A model generated the notes under the pieces. The model worked only from the letters and a program-made list of their open reading frames with translations, was not told where the DNA came from and did not search any database. A program made the position numbers and the translations under genes. Positions 44,585-55,048 of a stretch of DNA of 62,000 bases are shown here, piece by piece (positions within the stretch are counted from its first letter, which is position 1; each line of letters begins with the position of its first letter). This DNA comes from Glandiceps talaboti (taxonomy: Eukaryota; Hemichordata; Enteropneusta; Spengelidae): the NCBI RefSeq assembly GCF_964340395.1, contig NC_135560.1, positions 24,159,175 through 24,221,174 on the forward strand. The letters run 5' to 3'.

Positions 44585-44890
44585 ATATGTTTCTGATAAC
44601 CCAACAGATCACAGAAATGAATGCTAAGGATGCTATGAAGATATGGTTGTAGGAATGAATATGGTAAAGGTGCAATGAACATGGTCATCACTAAAATGAA
44701 TGCTAAGGGTGCTATGAAGATATGGTCGTAGGAATGAACATGGTCATCACTAAAATGAATAATGGAAAGGCTGGGATGCAATGAACATGATATTCATTGG
44801 AATATAAGCAATGTAATGAACATGATATTCATTGACATGAAAGCAATGTAATGAACATGATATTCATTGAAATGAAAGCTGAAAGGATAC
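44585..44890. repeat. Nested short repeats with AATGAACATG motif
   Basis: A roughly 80-95 bp block (AATGAATGCTAAGG, GCTATGAAGATATGGT, GTAGGAATGA) is duplicated at about 44617 and 44696. It is followed by three copies of AATGAACATGATATTCATTG, each of which contains the palindromic core ATGATATTCAT-like. Confidence 0.8.
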
Positions 44891-45198
44891 ATGTTAGTCG
44901 CTGAAATGAATGCAGGAAGAGTACTATTTACCTCCGTCTGAACTACAAACTATATTTACTGATACTTGAAATGGACTAGTAATGAAAGAAGGGATATGTG
45001 ATGTGAAATTTAATTACTTACTATAATACCCTGACTGCCCATTTCAAGGCTGCTCTTTCTCTCCATTAAATCTGTCTTTGCTGTATGGCTGCATCTGTAT
45101 GTTTTCTTACATCAAAACACCGTATAAATCGCTAATGGATCTCAAATGCTTTACCGTAGTTTTGTCATAGCTAACTTTTTATGTTGAAACCGTCACCT

Positions 45199-45410
45199 AA
45201 AGTAATCGTCATTGTTAAACCAGAAACCACCACGCAAAGTAATCCTCATTGTTAAACCAGAAACCACCACCTAAAGTAATCCTCATTGTTAAACCAGAAA
45301 CCACCACCTAAAGTAATCGTCATTGTTAAACCAGAAACCACCACCCAAAGTAATCCTCATTGTTAAAACAGAAACCACCACCTAAAGTAATCCTCATTGT
45401 TATTGTTAAA
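45199..45410. repeat. 37-bp tandem repeat, about 6 copies
   Basis: Units AAAGTAATCCTCATTGTTAA plus ACCAGAAACCACCACCT recur every 36-37 bp with few differences. Confidence 0.93.
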
Positions 45411-46886
45411 ATGACCTACAGTGATCTCTCCTTCCCTGATTGGCTTCTTCTACACAACATCTGGCCAGCAGTCCAATCATAGAATGTTTGACATGTCAGT
45501 TGGAACAGTTAATAGCTAGGCAGACAACTTTGAATTACAGTACTAGATGAATTCATGAACTGATATCAAACAGCATTTTAAAAGAGATGACATTTACAAG
45601 ATAAATATTTCAACCTCAGTCAATATTGTATCTGAGTACATACTAAGTCTAATAGTATGGGATTAAAAAGACAAGTGTCGCTACTTGTGTCTGTCAGTCA
45701 ACATTGCAGATACAGGACAGTCAGTATGATAGTTGTAACAAGGGTAGAATTCCACCAATTCCATGTCCACAAATATCCTGGTGATATGATGTAGACTGTA
45801 TGTGTTACGCATGTTTTTGCTAAAATACAACCTGCCATGCATGTATATACCGTACTCTGTCAGAACTGAATTCTGTCATATTACACAGACTCAAAAACAA
45901 CATACGAGTACCCAGAACAAGGCTTGAGAATTATATACTCTACATAGCAGCAATTAACAATTTTGTGAAAATTGACACAAAAGAAATATTGAATGAAACC
46001 ACACATTAAGGCAGGTCAAGTGAGGTCAAGAGTTACAAGGTCAGATATTTAGATAGATCTATTGAAGTCTACACATTAGGCAGGGCGAATGAGGTCACAT
46101 GAAGGTGGCAGGTCGAGTGAGGTCAGCTAGACTATGAGGTCAAATGATGTTAGATATTACATCAGGTCATATAGGGTCAGACTAAGGGAAGTCCATTGTC
46201 AAACCATAGACATTTGTGTATGGTTGGCCATAGACAGGTCTGAAAGGGTTGTGCAATGCTAGTTGTGAGGGATAGCACATACATTTCTTGTACTGACATT
46301 TCAATATGGCAACACATTAATATACACTAGAGTTTTTGTTTGTGCTAGATATATTATCATGTTGTCAGGTTTATCTCTCATCCATTTATATATCTCTAAT
46401 ACTATTAAAAATAATTACAGTATCAATAATCAATTAATTTCTCACAAACAATTGAGATTTTTCATAATTTCTTGTAGCTATTATAAGATTATCCCATTTT
46501 GTGGTAAAAGCTTAGAATTCTATGAACTACACTGAAGCACAAGTCATTAAAGGTTGAAATCTATCCTCCATGTATTAATTCTTATATAATATATCTACTT
46601 TGTAACTTCTACGTGATAGGTCTGTAGGCTATAACTTCTGATGATCCCCAATATAATGTAGCCACATCTCAACTAGATAGAAGAGGAATTTGCAATCATA
46701 GCACTGATCATCTATCATTCTTCTTTTGATCATCAACTATTTTGTCAGATTTTCCTGAGCGCTTTGCCAAGTATCATGAGATAGTCGATTTGGCTTCCCT
46801 ACATTCCATACATCATTGGCATGCAGTATAGGTTTGGTCTGTTGACTACCTTAATTTATAGGTCTCCAAACTTATCCTATATAAAG
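45411..46886. other. Non-coding stretch, GAGGTCA-rich part
   Basis: No gene. Positions 46010-46180 contain several AGGTCA half-sites within degenerate direct repeats (GAGGTCAAG, GAGGTCACA, GAGGTCAGC). AGGTCA is the nuclear-receptor half-site, but repeat origin is the simpler reading. Confidence 0.45.
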
Positions 46887-47270
46887 TCAAACAAAAAAAA
46901 TTGTGTGGTTCCGATTACGCTCAATTTTAGAATAGGTGGGGTAGGTAGATTTTTTATTTTATTTTTTATATATTTTTTTCATGTGTGAGTGTCTAGTTCG
47001 GGTGGTTATGATTTCCGTTTTTTTTCCCATATGATCTCTGTGTTATTGGTTTCTTCCCATCACATGTACAGCCATTACAGATTGGAAGAACAATTTTATA
47101 TTCTTTTTACGCTGATGTCAGTTTTCGCATCCACTATTTCTTGTGAGACTTCACAATTTTTGTGATTTTATTATTTTTTACTCGAATACATAAAAAAAAA
47201 GTTTAGGGTTGGCAGTGAAAAACTAGGTGGGGTCGGGTAACTGGAACCTCACAATTTTTGTTTAGGTTTG
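46887..47270 (+). mobile_element. TIR element (MITE-like), copy 1
   Basis: About 384 bp. It begins CAAACAAAAAAAATTGTGTG / GGTTCC and ends GGAACCTCACAATTTTTG, so the ends are inverted repeats. Just inside are GGTGGGGTAGGTAG (left) and CTAGGTGGGGTCGGGTAA (right). A second copy, clearly alignable over its whole length, lies inverted at 58903-59270. No coding capacity, consistent with a non-autonomous DNA transposon. Confidence 0.85.
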
Positions 47271-47418
47271 AGTAGAGTTGTGTAATTTCAGGTCTTGCCT
47301 TTGTTGAAATGCTTTGGCCTTCTCAGAATAAATTAATGTCCTACCTTATGTAGCCAACCTATACTAGATACAATATTGTATGGAAGTTTAGTATTATAAT
47401 GGTTACAGCTGTTGACGT

Positions 47419-47481
47419 GACAGTCAGTCAGTCAGTCAGTCAGTCAGACAGTCAATCAGTCAGTCAGTCAGTCAGTCAGTG
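47419..47481. repeat. CAGT tetranucleotide repeat
   Basis: About 15 copies of CAGT with two interruptions (CAGA and CAAT). Confidence 0.96.
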
Positions 47482-47639
47482 ACATCTTTCACTCGGAGGA
47501 GTCTTTCTATCGATGCTGCTTCCCATATTCCCATCTCCCTCTTGGCCTTCAAGGTCAAAGGCCAAAATCAAGTCTTTTATTTGCATATCACACTGAACAT
47601 GGAAACTCACACTAATTACATGTGCATAAATATATAAAT

Positions 47640-47745
47640 TATGCATACACACAGAGAAATACACACAAATACATGCACAAATACACACAAATATATACAT
47701 ACATGCACAAATACACACACATACAAATACACGCATACATATAAT
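47640..47745. repeat. ACAAATAC-type degenerate repeat
   Basis: Irregular ACACAAATAC and ACATACA units, the same motif as in the core of the foldback at 48.1 kb. Confidence 0.8.
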
Positions 47746-47964
47746 AAATGCTCCGATAATGTGTCCGCGGTTTCAAAGAGCAATTCTATCAAAAATAGAA
47801 CTTTCAGAGAAATTGTTTATCTGTGTCTATTAAACAAGACGAGTGTAAAGAAACGGTATGTTAATTTTGTGTATGGTCTATGATTACATGCAAATAAAAT
47901 ACACCATTCAAAGTTTCGAAATGTCGTGTATAATGAAGCAATATAGTGTACATCAACTCTCTGC

Positions 47965-47985
47965 TAATGTGTGTAGCGTAATAAA

Positions 47986-48025
<40 letters not shown>

Positions 48026-48040
48026 AATTAATTAATTAAA
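47965..48040 (+). mobile_element. LINE-like 3' tail, GATT repeat
   Basis: The sequence AATAAAGATTGATTGATTG followed by about ten GATT and then ATTA units is the form in which several invertebrate non-LTR elements end. Up to 230 bp upstream may belong to the same insertion, but no RT coding is visible. It could also be a simple microsatellite. Confidence 0.45.
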
Positions 48041-48089
48041 TACATCTACTTAACGTCATGTTTATTATTACAGAAAACAGCGTTGAGAG

Positions 48090-48950
48090 AATGCAAGTGT
48101 TATCTGTTCAGTCAGGGGTCATGTTTTTGTTATGATTGTCTATGTCTAATCACTCTTCCCTGGATGGCATTAATTGGATCTCATACACAGAAAATACACA
48201 CACCATGGATATTAGATAAATTTCCTACTCATCTGATACACCAGTCTTCATGCTATTCTCTGATTGGTCAATACCCTCATTTATAACTCAGTCCAAATTA
48301 ACGCCCGCGCCGGAGTACAAGCAAATACACGCACACATACTAGCACAAATACACACATACACGCACAAATACACAGACACATACAAGCAAATACACACAC
48401 ACAAATACACACACACGCAAATACACACATGCACAAATACTGACACATACATGCAAATACACATACACGAACAAATACACATGCAAAAATACACACCCAC
48501 GAATACACATACACGCACAAATACACATGCAAAAATACATACCCACGAACACACATACATGCACAAATACACACATACATACACACACACACACATACTT
48601 GTACTCCAGTGTGGGCGTTAAATGTCGACTGACAGTTACAAATGAGGCTATTGACCAATCAGGGAAAAGCATGAAGACGGGTGTAATTGCTGAGTAGCAA
48701 ATTTATCTAATATCTTTAGTGGGAGTGTATTTTCTGTGTATAAGATCCAAATAATGCCATCCTGGGAAGAGTGTGATTAGATGCAGACAATCATAACAAA
48801 AAAATGGCCCCTGACTGTGTGTGACTAGGAAGAACGATTAGACACAGACAATCATAACAACAACATGGCCCCTGACTGTGTGTGACCAGGAAGAACGATT
48901 AGACACAGACAATCATAACAACAACATGGCCCCTGACTGTTACTGAACTG
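48090..48950. mobile_element. Foldback element with long arms and tandem core
   Basis: The arms are long and close in sequence. The left arm (about 48100-48325) is the reverse complement of the right arm (about 48597-48815). Shared blocks include GTCAGGGGYCAT, GTTATGATTGTCT, CTTCCCWGGATGGCATTA, ACACAGAAAATACAC, GATATTAGATAAATT, CTGATTGGTCAATA and GGAGTACAAG. The core (about 48331-48596) is a degenerate ACACAAATAC array. At the outer right end the terminal 61-bp segment is repeated three times (GATTAG anchors at 48775, 48836 and 48897). No transposase. A palindrome of this length could form a stem of more than 200 bp. Confidence 0.9.
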
Positions 48951-49445
48951 ATAAGGCTCGGTTCACTCGCTAATAAATGTAAACATGACCGCGGAGGGTA
49001 TTTAGAAGGTGAACAAAATCACAGTTTCTTACTTGTCTTTGAAAATACACGTCACAACTTGCAAGTTAAGGGATACACAGTATCATGACAGGGAGAAAGC
49101 GACGGTTTGCTGATATGACATCTGTACTGAGGACATAGATCAGTGTGTCTGAACATTACTAGTATAATGGATGTGATTGTATTGAGTAGTTTGTAGTATG
49201 AATTTCCTGCATAATAATATCAAGTACATAGTGGTACGAAATACACTGTCGCAATTGTGATGTAACTGCTATTTTCATCACATATGTAATCATATACGTG
49301 TGTGACATTGAATGTTGACACCGGCGTGCATCAATTTTGTTGGCTTTAGGCGTCAGTCTTCTTATCCGAAATCAAAACACAGATGCTGGGTGTATGAAGT
49401 TCTTCCTGGGAAGAATATGTCACCACAAATGAAGTTCGCGGGGTA
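48951..49445. other. Non-coding stretch, nothing recognised
   Basis: Slightly GC-richer unique sequence leading to the hairpin. No supportable exon. Confidence 0.45.
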
Positions 49446-49449
49446 CAAG

Positions 49450-49512
49450 ATAAATGCCATCCGGGAAATACACGCCTCCTACGTCAGCATGTATTTACCC
49501 GGACGGCATTTA
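49450..49512. repeat. 63-bp hairpin abutting a CATA tract
   Basis: AATGCCATCCGGGAAATACA (within 49450-49474) pairs with TGTATTTACCCGGACGGCATT (within 49487-49512) across a 12-base loop. The stem is about 25 bp with two or three mismatches. The CATA expansion starts a few bases after the right arm. Confidence 0.85.
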
Positions 49513-49515
49513 TTA

Positions 49516-50028
49516 CATACATACCATACATACATACATACATACATACATACATGCATGCATGCATGCATGCATGCATGCATGCATGCATACATACATA
49601 CATACATACATACATACATACATACATACATACATACATACATACATACATACATACATACATACATACATACACATACACACATACATACATACATACA
49701 TACATACATACATACATACATACATACATCCATCCATCCATCCATACACACACACACACATCCATCCATCCATCCATCCATACATACATACATACATACA
49801 TACATACACACACACACATACATACATACACACACACACACACATACATACATACATACCCCGGTACGTACGTACGTACATACATACATACATACATACA
49901 TACATACATACATACATACATACATACATACATACATACATACATACATACATACATACATACATACATACATACATACATACATACATACATACATACA
50001 TACATACATACATACATACATACATACA
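49516..50028. repeat. Long CATA/GCAT/CCAT/CA compound microsatellite
   Basis: About 510 bp. CATA dominates, with sub-blocks of GCAT (49555-49590), CCAT (two blocks near 49728-49744 and 49760-49780), CA runs and a short GTAC block (49864-49878). It is the longest simple repeat in the window. Confidence 0.97.
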
Positions 50029-50500
50029 AGTACATATCACAATTATTTATTATTTCTATGTAATTAGTACAAAATGTCATTCCCCATTTTTTTATTACAT
50101 TGGTAAATATATGATTGATATATAAATTACACAGCTGGTGACTATTAAAAACTATAAGTTACAAAAACTCACAAACCTATCAAAATGTTGTACCTACAGG
50201 GGTGTCAAAATACCGACAACCACAAAGGTATCTTCTTGTTGTGAGATATGAAACTGTCTCTATCAATGTCTATCATGTCACTTTACAAAACACACAAAAT
50301 TAATATCTACAATCATGTACTTGATTCTCCCCATACACTTTTACAACTGTGTTACAAACTCATTTCTCTGAGAAGTTAATTTGTGTATTTCCATGAGGTT
50401 ATATACTAATATTCACTTATTCACATAAACTTTTAAATTTACATTGAGCTTTCAATGCATTTATGGGTATCAGTGTAGTACTCAGTTTTGGCTATGTTGA
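50029..50500. other. Non-coding stretch, nothing recognised
   Basis: AT-rich unique sequence. No gene seen. Confidence 0.5.
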
Positions 50501-50501
50501 T

Positions 50502-50663
50502 ACAAGAATCTACCAACCAATCACAATTCATGCTTCAAAACAAACAAGAATCTACTCACCAATCACAATTCATACCTCAAAACAAACAAGAATCTACCAA
50601 CCAATCACAATTCATACCTCAAAACAAATAAGAAACTACCAACCAATCACAATTCATACTACA
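50502..50663. repeat. 42-bp tandem repeat, 4 copies
   Basis: Units ACAAGAATCTACCAACCAAT plus CACAATTCATACCTCAAAAC start at 50502, 50544, 50586 and 50628. The period is a multiple of three, so the + frame stays open (TRIYQPITIHxSKQ), which does not imply coding. Confidence 0.95.
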
Positions 50664-51550
50664 TGAAAACAAACACTGGAAAGTAAAACTCAACATGTAT
50701 AAACGAATGCAAACATTCAACATATGCATATCTAAATGGCAGTTTTTATCCGAACAGTGCACCAGGCATTCTTGACTTGGAGTACTGTACAAGTGTAAAA
50801 ACTAAATTAACTACACTACACATAAGTTAGGGTGAGCTATGGGGAAAAATGAATATAAATGTTCATCAACTCCACTCCACGTTCATAGCTACAAATGACA
50901 ATTACTTTTCAGAGTCAACAATTCTGAAAAACAAATCCCAAATTTGGGATTCACTTCCATGAACTTCTGATTCTGTAAGTAAAAATATTTGTATGAAATC
51001 ATTGTTGCCTCATACCCTTGGTCAGATCAGACAATATCATCAACGTCCATAACATCAAAAGGTTGTTAAAAAATTGACATACACCAGATAAAACCATTCA
51101 AACAACAATGATTCTTTTCTGGGTATAGGTACCATGTACTGGATGTGTAATTTTATTACCATTGACTTCCACATCAAATATTGAATAATTCAGAAAACAT
51201 AAAATAGCAATCATATGATATGTTGATTTAATCAATCACTAAATTAATAATACAGAATTTGAGTTCCAGGAATTCTGTTTGCATATTGACATGAAAGCAT
51301 ATTTAGATTAAAATAGTCAGCACTATAGTAAAAAGAAAGTATTTAGTTGAGAAAAGTAAATTAAAAAATTTGCTAAAATTTGCAAGTAATATATCTATAT
51401 TGATATCTACACACAGTGTCTTAGGAAGTTTAGTTGCATTTAGGAAAATCTAACAAACATCCATTTATCAAATATCAAATTAGAGTTGACCAGAGAATAG
51501 AGAGTTGCTGAAACCATTGCACATTTGGGTATACTAATGACATGTAGCTA
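50664..51550. other. Non-coding stretch, nothing recognised
   Basis: AT-rich sequence with no recognisable feature. Confidence 0.5.
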
Positions 51551-52340
51551 AATCTTGGACATACATACTACCAAACTGTACATAGTACAATGTAAATCTT
51601 GGACATACATACTACCAAACTGTACATAGTACATGTAAATCTTGGACATACATACTACCAAACTGTACATAGTACAATGTAAATCTTGGACATACATACT
51701 ACCAAACTGTACATAGTACATGTAAATCTTGGACATACATACTACCAAACTGTACATAGTACATGTAAATCTTGGACATACATACTACCAAACTGTACAT
51801 AGTACAATGTAAATCTTGGACATACATACTACCAAACTGTACATAGACTACAATGTAAATCTTGGACATACATACTACCAAACTGTACATAGTACAATGT
51901 AAATCTTGGACATACATACTACCAAACTGTACATAGTACAATGTAAATCTTGGACATACATACTACCAAACTGTACATAGTACAATGTAAATCTTGGACA
52001 TACATACTACCAAACTGTACATAGTACAATGTAAATCTTGGACATACATACTACCAAACTGTACATAGTACAATGTAAATCTTGGACATACATACTACCA
52101 AACTGTACATAGTACATGTAAATCTTGGACATACATACTACCAAACTGTACATAGTACATGTAAATCTTGGACATATATACTACCAAACTATACATAGTA
52201 CAATGTAAATCTTGGACATACATACTACCAAACTGTACATAGTACATGTAAATCTTGGACATACATACTACCAAACTGTACATAGTACATGTAAATCTTG
52301 GACATACATACTACCAAACTGTACATAGTACATGTAAATC
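51551..52340. repeat. 43/44-bp minisatellite, about 18 copies
   Basis: Units AATCTTGGACATACATACTA plus CCAAACTGTACATAGTACA(A)TGTA recur at 43 or 44 bp. The one-base difference is CAATG versus CATG at the unit end. One unit has a short insertion (CATAGACTACAATG near 51842). The array lies about 0.8 kb beyond the stop codon of the MTMR10-like gene. Confidence 0.97.
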
Positions 52341-53126
52341 AATTCAATCCAAGCGTCTTGATCATGATAAGCAAACAAAGACAGTTTCCCCAAACTTACT
52401 CGACAGTGGAAAGCAAAACTTGTTTTATCAACGAATATAATTTATATAAACATCCCTTGTTACATTTTGGGCAAATATATGTTGCCATGGTAATACCACA
52501 ATGTCTGTACAATAGTCTAGCATGTGTGTCCTGACTACTTCATTTTTTGAGCTCTAAGATAATCCTCCTATTAGCTTTGTCGATCTTTCATGGCATACCC
52601 TTGCATAAAAAGTCCATAATTTACAAATTGATATTAAAAATTTACAGAGCGTTCTTCAAACTGTACAAACATCACAATTCTGTACTGAATATTAATCATG
52701 CCTTTAATCCGTTGACATTTTCATATATCGTAGATTAGTTAATATGTTCAAATCCATACATCATTTATGCAAAATTTACCATATCAAGTACTATATCAAT
52801 GTCTTCCTTGATTTGTAGCATTCATAAGGCCCAAACTCAATACATGACTAATAATTATTTAAATCTCATTATTATACTACTTCTTAAATCGAAATGACAC
52901 AGTTCAAAATTTCAATGTTTCCATATCTTCACTCTGTTGCATGATCATTCTGGCATGATGCATGCTTAGCTCACAGGTTATCCCATATGCCATTGAGTCA
53001 AGAAAGTTCAAAGGTCATAAGAAGGTCCTTGGCCTTTCATTCAAAGTTTATAGTTCAGAGGTCATCAGTGATTCCTTAACCTTTGGGTTACAGTTTATAG
53101 TTCAAAGTTCAAAGGTTATGCTGAAA
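52341..53126 (-). other. 3' UTR and flank of the MTMR10-like gene
   Basis: Non-coding. The only standard-looking poly(A) hexamer on the minus strand is ATTAAA at 52703-52708, about 420 nt after the stop codon. No AATAAA is present before the minisatellite. Confidence 0.45.
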
Positions 53127-54062
53127 TTAGAGCTCTTCAGCCTCATCAATTTCATCATTATTGCTTGACATTGACCCACTGGCTCGAATGATGCCATCAT
53201 AGCTTGACACAGAGGGTGACCTAACAAACATTCCTGCAATTGACGAAAAGAGGCTCTGCTTGTCACCACTGTGTGATAAATGTAATGTGGAAGAATTTGG
53301 AGAGAATGGGAAGGCTGAGGTGAAATTTTCACCAAGTTTAGGAGACCCATCGTATGTGAAATAAAGTCCACTGTCTCTGTTATGTTTCTTGGATAATGGT
53401 GTAGAGGTTCTAAGACTATGCAGTTTGAGTCGTAAGTAATGTATTTCATCAACCAACATACATTGTTGTAAATATTCAGATGGAGGCCCACCATTTACAA
53501 CATGAACATAAGGTACCCATCGTAAGTAACACTGAGTCCAGAACTTGACAGCAGGCGATGATGGATTTATCTTTGTAGCCAGGTTTCCATCTGAGTCTGC
53601 TAGGATGTTTTGTCGGACCCTTTGAGGTGACTGATCCCACTGTGGCTGGTTGGCTTCACTCAGTTTACGATACGGAGTCTTGGAGCTATCTGCATTGACA
53701 GGTCTTTTCACTGGTGTGGAGGTGTACTGTAACAAAGTCCTCACTTCATCATCTCTACATCCAGGACAATTTGTATGTAGTTTGTGTCTGATAAAATAGA
53801 GTGGGTTGTTGAAAAGTGATAGGTCATCATCATTGAACTGTAATGACCAATTCCACACTGAGATCAGCTGAACAGGCGTTTTGACATCAGAAACAGTGGC
53901 ACGGTATCTTTGGCGTTCACAATTAAAGATGAACGTTTCAAAGAGTCCGTGATGTGAACAGTCCCACAGTGTTATCAGATAGGTGTCTGTAAAGCCAAAT
54001 GCTGATGGGCACTGGTTGGTTAGCTGCCACACACAATCCAAGAAGAGAAGAAATACCGGCGA
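53127..54062 (-). CDS. MTMR10: MTMR10-like pseudophosphatase, terminal exon
   Basis: 311 codons plus TAA stop. It begins after the acceptor TTTCTTCCAG in phase 0 with SPVFLLFLDCVWQL, the myotubularin-family signature that closes the phosphatase-like domain. FGFTDTYLITLWD and LFETFIFNCERQR follow at residues 23-52 of this exon. SVWNWSLQF (68-76) and NNPLYF are also typical. Residues 100-170 are a variable, low-complexity linker with a CPGC pair at 99-102. The distal block VKFWTQCYLRWVPYVHV (172-188), a helical segment (about 195-217) and the FPFSP motif (251-255) match the MTMR10/11/12 C-terminal region, MTMR10 best. The tail is Ser-rich and acidic (DEIDEAEEL). In this subfamily the domain is catalytically dead and is thought to work through binding partner myotubularins and phosphoinositides. 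Confidence 0.95.
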   Translation of the reverse strand, partial: SPVFLLFLDCVWQLTNQCPSAFGFTDTYLITLWDCSHHGLFETFIFNCERQRYRATVSDVKTPVQLISVWNWSLQFNDDDLSLFNNPLYFIRHKLHTNCPGCRDDEVRTLLQYTSTPVKRPVNADSSKTPYRKLSEANQPQWDQSPQRVRQNILADSDGNLATKINPSSPAVKFWTQCYLRWVPYVHVVNGGPPSEYLQQCMLVDEIHYLRLKLHSLRTSTPLSKKHNRDSGLYFTYDGSPKLGENFTSAFPFSPNSSTLHLSHSGDKQSLFSSIAGMFVRSPSVSSYDGIIRASGSMSSNNDEIDEAEEL

Positions 54063-54552
54063 CTGGAAGAAACCCAACAAGAGGAAGAAATAGTTCAGAT
54101 GACGTAAGACCTAATTTGTTACTTCAGGTTCAGGCAACTTCAACACACAAGCAACTCATAATACAGAACTTGACCTATTTTTTTATACTTTGCAAAAGTC
54201 CACTAAAACTTGTTAAAACTGTTTAAAATTGCTAAAATTGCTAAAACTGCTAAAACTGCCTGTACACTAAATGAGTAAATGAAATTCATCTACAGTAGAT
54301 CTACTCACACCAAAAGTACATGAAATCTCTTGACACTTCATTTACAAAGTTCTCAAGGTATGCACTGCTTCATCTATAAAATATGTCCACAGTAGACAAG
54401 ACTGTATCATATAGACCCTAGGGTCTATGATTGTATCTACTTACAGGCTGTACATCCATATCTCATCTACAAAGCCTTCATCTACTTAATTAATTAGTTT
54501 AATTGGTGTAGGCAAACAGTGTCTGCATACAACATCCACAATTTCAACTCAC
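54063..54552 (-). other. Intron of the MTMR10-like gene, 490 bp
   Basis: Donor GTGAGT (revcomp of 54547-54552) and acceptor TTCCAG. Phase 0. On the + strand there are short runs of AAACTTGTTAAAACTGTTTA-type degenerate repeats at about 54205-54260. No gene inside. Confidence 0.85.
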
Positions 54553-54725
54553 CTCTTCACCATCTGTGGCTGACACATGTTGGTATCTGTTGAGAAATGG
54601 GTGACCCATGACAACCCATTCTTTCTGAATCAAACTTTCAAATCCTTGTAGAGTTCTGGTACTAGGATCAAGCATTAACTGGATTAAGGATGATATCAAA
54701 CATGACAAATCACGTCCATCACTTT
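54553..54725 (-). CDS. MTMR10: MTMR10-like pseudophosphatase, exon with degenerate P-loop
   Basis: 173 nt. It opens with AA, which completes GAA (Glu) with the last base of the preceding exon, and ends in phase 0 (GEE) before GTGAGT. It encodes SDGRDLSCLISSLIQLMLDP, then TRTLQGFESLIQKEW and GHPFLNRYQH. In active myotubularins the loop here is HCSDGWDRT. Here it reads RESDGRDLS, so the catalytic Cys is Glu and the catalytic Arg is Leu. That is the hallmark of the inactive MTMR10/11/12 branch. GFxSLIQKEW and G..FLxR are invariant family motifs just after the loop. Confidence 0.95.
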
Positions 54726-55048
54726 CTGAAATAGACAATCACAAAAATGACAAACGTTTATTTATGAACATGAACATGAAATAAGATTACAATATGTGTG
54801 TTCTTTAATATCTTTATTGCATTTCGGTACCCAAATAGAATTGTAAGGTTGTAATAAAGTTATATCTAATCTAATCTATATGTATAATGACAATATTTGT
54901 ACTGCTGCTACAAGTCTCACTAAGTCAATAGCTTAAAAGTTTAATAGCAAAGTACTAACGGCATTAGATTGAAAATGTCATACAATAAATGATGGAGTTG
55001 TGGAGTGATGTCTAATTCATCATTGATATCCCTAGAGATCTAGATATA

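Noticed and set aside
46010-46180. Cluster of AGGTCA half-sites as a nuclear-receptor element
   Set aside because: The sites lie in degenerate direct repeats with irregular spacing, so repeat origin explains them.
51551-52340. Direct-repeat arrays (also at 36.5, 45.2 and 50.5 kb) as CRISPR
   Set aside because: Units are contiguous with no unique spacers, there are no cas genes, and the DNA is eukaryotic.
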